Positions 1 to 9,399 of a DNA stretch of 64,000 nt are shown piece by piece. The notes under the pieces were generated by a model, which worked only from the letters and a program-made list of their open reading frames with translations, had not been told where the DNA came from and did not search any database. Within the stretch, counting starts at the first letter, position 1. Each line of letters opens with the position of its first letter. A program made the translations under genes and the position numbers. This DNA is from Linum tenue (taxonomy: Eukaryota > Streptophyta > Magnoliopsida > Malpighiales > Linaceae), in contig CAMGYJ010000010.1 of the NCBI GenBank assembly GCA_946122785.1, positions 17,273,467 to 17,337,466 on the forward strand, in the 5' to 3' direction.

Positions 1-1572
1 TTGAGGACAATGTCGATCTTAAGTGTGGGGGGGGGGGGGGTGTTTATCTTTTGACTGCATTAGATCTGTTTGTGTGCTTGGAGCCTAGTCCACTGTCCGA
101 ATCTTACGATTTGAGGGCTCCAAGTACTGCTGTTTGATCATATTGGCACTGTGTTTTGATGGATGAATTGATTAGTTTTCTGATTAATGCATGACAACTT
201 GTTTGCGACTGGGACAACTTATGATGAGGACTGAGATGTGCAGTAGAACGATGTAGGGGTTCAATTTTTCAACTATTTGCTTGCCAACTGTGACTTGATC
301 TGACTTGATCTGATTACTTGTCCTTGACAGTCGTTTATGCATCTAGTTCAGGGTATCAGAATGTGAGATAGAGCATATAGGTAGCCATGCGAGATTTGAG
401 CCTGCTCGTTTCTTTCTTGTGCGATAGATCCCTCTTCCATGATGTGTAGCATTCACCTTGTCACTAGCTGAGATGATGGAGGCATAGGATTAGCCCACGC
501 CCAAAACTGACTGTCCTGATGTGTTATATCCCCTAGTCAGCCCCTTTGAGCCGTGTGTTATCCTTTCTTTTGGTCTATAATGGAAAAAATCACCCTTGTT
601 GCATCTTTTAGAAGGTTCCACAGAGTGGTTTTTATATTGTCTCTGCTGTTTCTGCTTAAGTCTATGTGAGTGTTGGAGGTAGTGCTTAAAAGTTGGGCAG
701 ATGTTTGAATTGTGCAGAAGTGGTGGCTCTCTTAAGAAATGAAAAGAAAAATAAAAGAAAAACAAAGAAAAAATTGAAAGCAAAAGAGAGCCACTACCAA
801 AAATCTGAGTAATGCCCAGTAAGTAGTGTTTCTTAGCAATCTGGCTTGGGAACGCTGATGTTTGTGCCTCCTTCGCTCTTGTGATCTTAAGATATTGAGT
901 AATGCAGGATAGCAGAGAGAAAATACCAGGTTGTTTGACTGTGATTGTGTGTTTGGAAAAGGTGGAACCTTTTGCTATGAATACTTCCACCACTTAAAAG
1001 GCCTTTTCCCCATGTCCAAGACCCTAGCCAGTCATTTGAACCTGTGTCTAAGACCTCCTGATTAGTTAGTGGTGACACCCCACATGTGAACTCTAGCATT
1101 TAGAGGCTGCCATCATGGTGAAGAGATGATAGGTATTGAGAGAAATAGCATGCGCATCTTTCGCATCAAATTGTCCTGACCCCACTGGTCGAGAGTGAGT
1201 GATTCATTTTCATTTTCTATATGCTCTTGTACCCCGGTGAGGACCTAGATTGCTCGGTCTCTATTATGATGTCTTGAGTTGGATGCATGAGCTGACTGTT
1301 TTGAGTAAGTGGTTGAATCAAGTCTAGGTTGGCCAGTGAACAGACGGGAGACTCTTCCTTTACTCGATTTGCTGCACTCGAATGTCCTTTGTGGTGGTTG
1401 TCCAGGTTGTTATTGAGGTTGTGCATGTATTGATGTTTGAAAACCAGTGCGATTCACGTGTTTTGTGCCTTTATGACTTGTCCCCAATGTTGGTTGATTG
1501 AAATATTTAAGCTTACCTAGTGTCTGACTTGGTTTGCTTGGGGACAAGCAAACGGTTAAGTGTGGGGGAGTT
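1..1572 (+). mobile_element. 3' internal (non-coding) part of a large LTR retrotransposon
   Basis: No convincing coding frame is present. The segment opens with a TTGAGGACAATG module followed by AAGTGTG and a run of 14 G (27-40). It ends with a related module, GGACAAGCAAACGGTTAAGTGTGGGGGAG broken here as GGACAAGC then TTAAGTGTGGGGGAG, directly before the LTR start at 1573. G-rich modules of this kind are typical polypurine tracts of large plant Gypsy elements (Tat/Athila-like groups, family assignment tentative). The coding part and 5' LTR would lie left of the window. The long minus-strand reading frames here carry no recognisable domain and are probably chance. Confidence 0.75.
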
Positions 1573-3137
1573 TGATAGACCGTCATTTGCACATGTTTTC
1601 CCCTTTTGTTTCTTGATTGTTTGAGCTTGAATTACCGTGTCTTTGGCCTATTTTACGCTAGGTTGTGTTCCTTTGTCACATTTCAGGTCCTAGCACATAA
1701 AGTGAAGCATAGGCGCAAGTTTCAAGTCAATCAGAGATCAATTGGCGATTCGGGAGCAGAAACTCGGGCATGACCTGAAGAAGAATGGATTTCTACCTCA
1801 CTTTATGGACAGAGAATCATGCAAGCTTGTTATGAAATGAAAGAGGACGAGACTACGAGCGTCTGGGATCAAACGGCGACTGATTCGGAGTCCGGACGAG
1901 GGAGAAACGAAGCATTGAATATAGGAGAACAGGTTCGGAAGTAAAAACACGGGCAGGAGGCCTTCAAAACACGGCCGTGTTCTGTGACCGTGCTTTTACT
2001 GCCGAGAGCAAATCCGAGTTTGGCAGACATGAGCTGATTACACGGGCGGGGCCGAGACAAAGCACGGGCGTGTTTTCCCAAAGCACGGCCGTGTTCTCCC
2101 AAAAGCACGGCCGTGTTTTCACCAACATGTGGCCGTGTAATTAACCCTAGCCAAAGCACGGGCGGGCTGAGGCAAAGCACGGCCGTGCCCTCGACAGTGT
2201 TTTGGCCAATGATGCCCTTTTAGGCAGATTTCAGCCAAATTGAGAGGGGATTCGAGTTTTAGAGAGATAGAACGATTCCTAGAGAGAGAAAGCGACGAAC
2301 AAGAGTCTCCAAGCGCCCTAGATCGATCTTCAACACCATTGGAGCTTGGTTTGAGCTTGGAGAAGTGCCGATTCAACGTCCAGGAGTAGAAATCCATCTT
2401 CACAGTATGATTTCCGCGTCTGATTCTGCTTTTGCTTCTCTCTCCATGGAGTAGTTCTCCCATTCATCTGGGTGTGGGAAACCCTAGTTCTGTATGTTGA
2501 GATTGATTGTATGAACCCAAGTACTGATTCTGTGATTGATTATATTCGATTGAGGTTTGAATGATTGAATGACTTGAATCCTGATCAAATTCCTGTTGTT
2601 TCTGCTTTAACCTAGAATGAGAATATCTGCCTAGGTTAATAGAGTATCCTTGATTGAAGGTAGGGAGTTGGTGACTTTAGTCGAGGAGCCAACTCACTAT
2701 TCTGTACCGGAGTTACTCCGGTAGTGGAGGTTTTGTTCTTAGGGCCTCAATCTGTCGACTCCGGTGGAGGTTAGTCGCCCGCTAGAGAGTCAGATTGAGA
2801 GGGTCTGAAGACCTTTAGTCGAGACTTCAGGCTAGTTAAGAACCTTCCGCAGTATAATCTTCATAGAAACTGAACTTGGTAATTACAATCCGGCTTAACT
2901 GCAGACTAGGGGGAACCATATCCGGGTGACCTCTTTAACCTGAATACAACCAGTTTACTTGCTTTGTTTGTTTGGTAGTTTAGACTTGCACTCCAGTTTT
3001 ATTGCTAGATAACAAGAACTCATTGAGTAGTCAGCAAATCTAGGACCCGGGTTGACTTATAAACCTAACCCGCTATACTACGCTTTAGGAAGTGGTTTCA
3101 CTTGGCCAATTCCTAGGGTGACAGTAGAAGTGAGTCA
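1573..3137 (+). repeat. 3' LTR of the left-hand LTR retrotransposon (LTR family A, copy 1)
   Basis: The LTR starts TGATAGACCGTC right after the polypurine tract and ends GTGAGTCA. Its boundaries were set by comparison with two related LTRs in this window (37521-38777 and 40058-41468, both on the minus strand). The first few hundred bases match copy 3 closely, for example GATCAATTGGCGATTCGGGA. A GC-rich patch at about 1950-2195 holds many CACGGCCGTG-type palindromes. After the LTR, AGATA (3138-3142) is the presumed 5-bp target duplication; its partner is outside the window. The element lies inside a LINE reading frame, which resumes immediately at 3138. Confidence 0.8.
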
Positions 3138-5697
3138 AGATACGAGGCTTCTTCAGCTCAAACACCATGCCAGAGGAGTGGAACGACACCTTCATCACTC
3201 TCATTCCCAAATTAACAGCTCCTGAGATGATTGGCCAACACCATCCTATCAGCTGCTGCAATTTCAAGAATAAGGTCATCACAAAAATTATGACTAACAG
3301 GCTTCAACCATGGCTTCCAAATATCATGAATGAACTACAATCAGCCTTCACAGGAGGAAGACAGATCCAAGATAACATCATAATTGTCCACGAGGTTCTC
3401 AATCACTTCAAGAAACACAAAAAAGGGAATCGAAAGGACATGATGTTGAAATTCGACATGAAGAAGGCGTATGATTTAGTGGAATGGGAGTTCCTCATCG
3501 AGTTACTTCGATTCTATGGGTTCAATGATGTCTGGTGTGGATGGGTCAAGACTTGCATTAGCTCGGTGCGCTTCCGTCTTCTGATTAATGGGGAACCATC
3601 GACGTTATTCCTCCCCTCAAGAGCATTGCGCCAAGGGGACCCTCTGTCGCCGCTGCTTTTCATACTGATGTCCAATGCGCTTTCCTTCCTTATTGAAAAA
3701 TCGGCGAGAAGTCACACCATTAGAGGACTGAAACTCAATCGAATGTGCCCCAATCTCACCCACTACCTCTTCGCGGATGACACGATCATTTTTGGGGAAG
3801 CATCAACAGCGGAAGCTGAGAGCATTTTGAAAACACTGCATGACTACGGGGCAATCACTGGACATGAAGTGAATAGAGAGAAGTCATCAGCCTTCTTCAA
3901 CAGCAATGTGAGCTCCAAAGAAAAAGATGAAATTACCAGAACCATTGGGTTTGCGGATTCTATATGCCATTCTAAGTATCTTGGAGTTCCAACAGAATGG
4001 GGAAGATCGAAGGCCGAAACCTTCAGTTTCTCACTCAACGCATGGAAAGTAAGGGTGAGGCCTGGAAGAGCCTCTTGCTATCGCCCGGAGGAAAGGAGAC
4101 ATTACTGAAAGCAGTTTTCCAAGCTATTCCCTCCTTCATTATGTGCCTCTTTTTGCTCCCCAGGTCTACAACGAGGAAGATGGACTCTATGCTCAGGAGG
4201 TTTTTCAGGGGAAGTTCGATCCAAAAGAAGACTATCCATTGGAGAGATGGCAGAGTGTTGTACGCCCCAAAGGTGGAGGGAGGCCTCGGCTTCAGACTGT
4301 TTCACGAGTTTAACCTCGCCCTCCTTGCTAAACAATGTTGGAGGATCCTGACCAATCCGGATGCATTATGGGTAAAATTACTCAAAGGTCTTTACTTCCC
4401 TCGCTCGGATTTTGTTTCAGCAAGAAAAGGAGGAAAAGCATCTTGGATTTGGTCCAATCTTTAGGAAGCAAAGAGCTCGATGGAACACGGATTGATCAGA
4501 GTGATTGGTAAAGGTAGATCCATGAGAACGTTTCAAGATCCATGGTTGTTTGCTATGTCAGGAAACCTCTTTCAGCAGAGGAGCTCCTCCCCGGCAACAG
4601 TGGATAGTTGGATTGATGACATCAATAGAACGTGGAAATTTGACCTACTGGAGGATTTTCTCCCTCCTCGGGTGCTACAACAGGTAACAAGCACACCAAT
4701 TGGTCCGGAATCTCTGGAAGATTTTTGGGCATGGCGCTTCACAGAACAAGGAGAGTTCACTGTTAAGTCCGCTTTCCACTGTTTCCATAATCAGACCCGG
4801 CGGGCTCAAGGGAATTCCCTGACAATCTCGGATTACATTAAAGACTACTGGAAATGGCTGTGGAGTCTCTCCCTTCCCCCTAAGATGAAATTCGTCATTT
4901 GGAGATGTAGCAGAGGGGCCCTTGCCACCAAGGAAAACCTCCACTCTCGACGTTGCTCTCTATCGAAGCTTTGCCCGCTGTGTTCTTGCCTAGTCGAGAC
5001 AATTCATCACTGCCTCTTTAGCTGCCCTCACGCAGCGAAAGGATGGAGAGTTGAGTGGCCGACCCTCACTGTCCCCAACCAGTCCATAGACATTCTTGAA
5101 TGGCTTGTTTACCTTATGTGGCAAACGTGGAAGTCGAGGAACGAGTATATCTTCAGAAACATAAGACTGTGGCTGCCAGATACAGTGGCTTGTGCCCAAA
5201 GAAGCTTCCATCAATGGAACTCATGTACAACGAAGAGGACATCCTCTCATCACTCTACTCAGCCTACTCCAATACCGGAGCTCTCTTCACCACCGCCAGG
5301 TACTCATGAATTTGAGATACACTGTGATGGATCGTTCCTACACGATTCCCAGGAGGCGGCTTATGGCGTTGTAGTGACTAACAGCCATGGTCAAGTGTGC
5401 GATGGGAAGGCTGAGACCCTACACTACTTTTCTCCACTTGAGTTTGAAGCCAAGGCCCTCTTGGAGGGTACTCGTTTGGCAGACGATCTTGGTATTTCCT
5501 GTCTCGTCCGTTCAGACTGCTTAAAGCTTATTAAAGCTATCCATGGTCCTTCTCAGGTTTGGCCGTGGCGAGCAGCTGCTTGGATTGGAAACATCAAACA
5601 GATTTGTGTTGCTTGTCCATGGATCTGTATGGAGATTTTCAGTCGGAAGCTCAACTCAAAGGCTAACTGGGTGGCAAGATCATGTGCTAGGAATTAG
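3138..5697 (+). pseudogene. LINE ORF2 remnant: reverse transcriptase, zf-RVT and RNase H region
   Basis: This is ORF2 of an L1-type plant LINE (non-LTR retrotransposon), broken but still readable. Reverse transcriptase blocks appear in order: WNDTFITLIPK (about 3179), FDMKKAYD (about 3452), RQGDPLSPLLF (about 3630) and the catalytic YLFADDT (about 3763). A frameshift near 4030 moves the frame, and a stop at 4462-4464 separates the next part. The part from 4480 carries a zf-RVT cysteine/histidine pattern (CPLC, HHCLFSC) and a C-terminal RNase H-like domain that begins with IHCDGSF (about 5313) and ends near SKANWVARSC. The upstream half of ORF2 is displaced by the LTR element ending at 3137. 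It cannot encode a full protein as it stands. Confidence 0.9.
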
Positions 5698-6514
5698 CTG
5701 CCTCAGAAATGGATTAATATTTTAGATGTTGTTGCTCCCCTGTGGTTAGGGGTGGGCATTGGGTGGGTCGGGTGGATTTTGACCATAAAATGTACCCACC
5801 CGCGCTTAAACGGATTGATAATTTTTAACCCACCACCCACCCACATTTAGTCTCGGGTTGGGTCGGGCGGATGGTGGATGATGCGGGTGGGTTTGTGGGT
5901 TCACCCACATCACAATGTATATAATATAAAAAAGTCAACTTGACATGATAATAGGTGAAGAGAATCATCGAGGGAAACAAGAAGTTGAAATAGGACGAAA
6001 AATGTCGAATTAGTTCTTAAATTGGATAGAAATTCTATTATGAAAGAGTTTTCTACAGATTGAGACGATTATTAGGTGCAAGGAACTAAGGAAAATAATT
6101 CCACAAAGGAAAGAGCGGTGATCTAGGCACAAGAATTAGAGGAAAAAGTAAAGGGAAGAAGAGGGGATCTCTATTTGGAAGGTTGGCTTTGAGGTTCAAA
6201 CTCCAGGAGTAGTCCGAATTTATATCTAACGTCTCCACTCTCCTCTCTTTAGCGCCAACGACTTTGATCTTTTTGCTGTTGGGTTGAGCGGGTCACCCGC
6301 ACACTCACCCACAACCCACCCACCACCCGGCGGATGGCTCCCAGCGCAACCCGTCACCCACCCACAGACCCATCCACTTAAGAAAATTCGGGTCAAATGC
6401 GGGTGAGTCGGCCCAAACCCGCGGATGATCCGCCCGCATGCCCAGCCCTACCTGTGGTAACCCTTTGACTTATGCCACAAGTAATGAAAAGCATGTGTCC
6501 TACTTGAAAAAAAA
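5698..6514 (+). mobile_element. LINE 3' UTR and poly(A) tail, interrupted by a hAT element
   Basis: The RNase H frame ends at 5697. About 40 bases of 3' UTR follow, then the hAT element (5747-6450). The UTR resumes at 6459 and ends in a run of A (about 6505-6514), the usual 3' end of a LINE. Removing the hAT element and one copy of its 8-bp duplication restores a continuous UTR. Confidence 0.75.
5747..6450. mobile_element. Non-autonomous hAT-type DNA transposon (704 bp)
   Basis: Terminal inverted repeats are TAGGGGTGGGCA on the left and TGCCCAGCCCTA on the right (11 of 12 bases complementary). The element is flanked by an exact 8-bp target duplication, CCTGTGGT, at 5739-5746 and 6451-6458. 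An 8-bp duplication and TAGGG/CAGGG-type termini are characteristic of the hAT superfamily. Both subterminal regions are dense in GGGTGGGT / ACCCACCC. No transposase frame is present, so it would need a transposase supplied in trans. It inserted into the LINE 3' UTR and is therefore younger than the LINE. Confidence 0.88.
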
Positions 6515-6595
6515 AACAACTAGTAACTGAGTTTTGCTCCGAGTTTTATTCCCTGTATTAGTTCTGTATAGCCCCTACCCTCAGCCTAGTTATTC

Positions 6596-7014
6596 TGCTA
6601 ACTTGAAAATTCGTTAGTATATACTAACTAATATCCAAAATATATGAACTAATATCCAAGTCTGCTGAGTATCTAGATAACACATACTAGTATTCAAAAC
6701 ATCACAAACTAGTATCTAGATAGCAGATACCAACTAATATCCACAATCAACCAACTAGTATTCAATATGGATACTCTTATGTGTTATCTGGATACTCTTA
6801 AGTGTTATCGGGATACTAATTATGTGTTATATGAATACTATTCTGTGTTGTCTAGATATTAGTTTGTGAATTTGGGATAATAGTTGATTCATGGTGGATA
6901 TCAGTTGGCAAACTTTGAATACTAGTCTGTGCTCTCTAAATACTTTAGTACTTAGATACTAGTTTATGTATTTTGGATATCAGTTAGTATCTGCTAACGA
7001 ATTTTCAAGTTAGC
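6596..7014. mobile_element. Fold-back MITE-like element (about 419 bp)
   Basis: The ends are inverted repeats: CTAACTTGAAAATTCGTTAG near the left end (from 6598) and its complement near the right end, giving more than 20 bp of near-perfect termini. The interior continues the symmetry: the left half repeats ACTAATATCCA-type words and the right half repeats TGGATATCAGTT-type words, so the element could fold into a long hairpin. No coding frame. The target duplication is unclear (a TTA-like trinucleotide is possible), so the superfamily is undecided. It lies about 370 bp upstream of the CASP-like gene start codon. Confidence 0.75.
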
Positions 7015-7099
7015 ATATTAACTTCCCCTACCATGGCCTGGCATTCAGTGATTGCCCCCTTCGGCCCTTCAAGTAACTGTACTTTTTCGGTTTTTCCTA

Positions 7100-7382
7100 G
7101 ACCGCTGCACCCGTCCACCTGCTTTCAAATATGCCACGTGGATATCCGATTAAGCATTTCAGCCCCACCAACTAAAAGCAGAGTAGTAAAAGCTTATTCC
7201 CCTCATTTTCTCGCCTTTTTCTGGCTCACCAAACAGCCCCTCTCCTTCCTTCGGCGCTTTATTCAATTCCCATTCACCAATCTCTCTCTCTCTCTCCCTC
7301 TGTCTCTCCTCCTCCTCCCTCTCTCGAGGAATTATTGATTCAGTTTCTTTTCCAAACTCTGAGAGTGAGTCAGAAACGGGTC
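7100..7382 (+). promoter_or_regulatory. Proximal promoter / 5' leader of the CASP-like gene
   Basis: This stretch has no credible coding frame of its own and is rich in pyrimidines, with CT repeats at about 7281-7325 just before the start codon. CT-rich leaders are common in plant 5' UTRs. No TATA box or transcription start could be fixed with confidence. Confidence 0.4.
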
Positions 7383-9113
7383 ATGGATTCGAGACCTTCC
7401 AAATCGAAGCCCCGAGTCGACTTCCTCAACACCAGGAACATGAAGCGTTCTTCCTCTTCCAACTCAGACTCACACCAGGGTCAGCTCGACTCGCCCCACT
7501 CGCCTCTCCGATTCCACTCCCCTCTCCGATCCGACCAGGGCGACCCGGCCGAGTCCCCTCCTTACTCTTCCCCGATCAATTCGCCGGAGAAGCCCACCCC
7601 TCCCTCCGTCGACAACTCCAAGGCTGTCGTTGCGGTCGACAAATTCACGCAGTACACTCCGCAGCCCTCCCCTCTACAGCCGTCGTCCTTGAATAATGCT
7701 GCGGCGGCGGGCAAGCAGCAGCCTGGGGCGCCTCCTCCTCCGTTCCGCGAGATGGGAGCGTCTATGAACCGAGCAGTGAGAGAGGAGGCGGCACCGTCGG
7801 TGAGGAAGGTAGGGCCGGAAGGAGGGAGATCGGGAGCCGCCGTCGGGTCCATACTGCGGCGCTCGGGGAAGGAAGACATGGTTCGGCTCGCGGAGCTCTG
7901 TTTTCGGATTGGTGAGCTGGTACTGTGCTTGATTTCGTTCTCGGTGATGGCGGCCGATAAGACTCAGGGCTGGAGTGGGGATTCCTTTGACAGATACAAA
8001 GAGTATAGGTAACTACTGGCTGCTGAATTCGTGATCGTAAATTCGATTTGCTTCCTTGAATTAAATTGAATTGGAAGCTCTGGTTAATTGGCTGCTTGAT
8101 TCTGCAGGTACTGTTTGTCTGTAAATGTGATTGGTTTTGCTTACTCTGCATTTCAAGCCTATGATCTCGGCTACTACATGGGTACTGGGAAGCATGTGAT
8201 TCGCCACCATCTACGTTGGCACTTCAATTTCTTCATCGATCAGGCAAGTCCATGGTTTCTCCACAACGTATTGTTAGCTCGAGCAGTGCAAATATTGAAC
8301 TTGTAATCGTCACATTGTCTAATGTCTATCAAGTCTTTAGATGGGTCATAATAGTTTCAACTGTTGGGTCACATTGTCTATCAATTACCGAGAGAATGGT
8401 GCTTGTATCTGTTCGGATAGAACAGTTGAGTCCGTAGTTTGAACTGTAATCAGTTCCAGTTTCTGGTTTGGGTTTCTATTTTGCCCAATTGCATGCTTCT
8501 GAGTAGGTACGGCCACTCGTTTTCTCAACATGAGAGGTTTATTCCCTTAATGCATCCATATTTTCTTTCTAGTTTCTTTCGTTATTCATGATTCTATCTG
8601 GGTAGCGAGCTGCTCATAGTGGCAAGATGTTTGCACCAGGAGTATAGTTACCCTTCGGTTTGGGTTAATAATGAGGCTGTTCCTGTAATTATCGATTTAC
8701 CTCTCTGTAAGTTGAACAGCTCTTATGTTATCTGTAGCCACTTCATTTAGAAGTTATCAGCCGACAGTCGGTCCCTTTATGCAAAATATGCAGAACACAG
8801 TTTTCATTACTTAAGCACACTATCAAGCTCTTAATGCGGTTATGAAAGTCATTCATGGCTTTCTGTGGACTAAATATAAATTGCTATTCATTTTCTGCTC
8901 TTGGTTTACGTCGAACAGGCAATGGCATACCTTCTCATCTCAGCATCGTCATCAGCAGCAACACGGGTGGATGACTGGCAGTCAAACTGGGGCAAAGATG
9001 AATTCACTGTGATGGCAACGGCTTCAATTGCAATGTCATTCCTGGCTTTTGTAGCATTTGCTGCTAGCTCTGTCATCTCCGGTTACAACTTCTGCAACCG
9101 TGAATCTATCTGA
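7383..9113 (+). CDS. CASP-like protein (CASPL4A-type), 318 aa, three exons
   Basis: Exons are 7383-8008, 8108-8243 and 8919-9113; phases join cleanly to 318 codons plus stop. CASP-like proteins are plasma-membrane four-helix proteins related to the Casparian strip scaffold proteins. The first about 165 residues are a hydrophilic Pro/Ser-rich cytosolic tail (SPHSPLRFHSPLR), which is typical of the CASPL4A group. Four membrane segments follow, near residues 170-192 (LVLCLISFSVMA), 210-230, 248-270 and 285-310 (MSFLAFVAFAASSVISG). The conserved loop DDWQSNWGKDEF lies between helices 3 and 4. I chose the ATG at 7383 over an in-frame ATG at 7335 because the upstream extension (MIQFLFQTL...) does not look like the family. 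Intron 2 uses a GC donor (CAG|GCAAGT, 8244) with an AG acceptor, supported by the continuous FFIDQ-AMAYLL reading. The 3' UTR probably extends some 200-300 bp past the stop. Confidence 0.9.
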
Positions 9114-9399
9114 AAACACACATTCAGCATATCTCACACGGCAAGAAACCAACTAATGGGGCAAACAGATTCAGGAGAATGTCGAACCTCAAGAAAATCA
9201 TTTGTAAGTTGTACAGAGATATAGATTGTTAATTTCACTGTCCCTTCTCTAGTATTTTTTTTCTTTCTTTTTTCCCTTCTTTACTCCCCTACCCACCTTG
9301 GGTTTTCTTGTCTTTCTCTCATATAGAAAATGTATACCTATTAGGATTTGAGAATAATTTTGGGTATATATATGCCTACTTGACCTCGATGGCTTGCTA

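Noticed and set aside
490..1592. Several minus-strand open frames of 60-170 codons
   Set aside because: They lie inside the non-coding 3' region of an LTR retrotransposon, have no domain or sensible composition, and overlap each other in different frames.
7335..7382. Upstream in-frame start for the CASP-like protein
   Set aside because: It adds a hydrophobic 16-residue extension within the CT-rich leader that does not resemble the family; the ATG at 7383 fits better.
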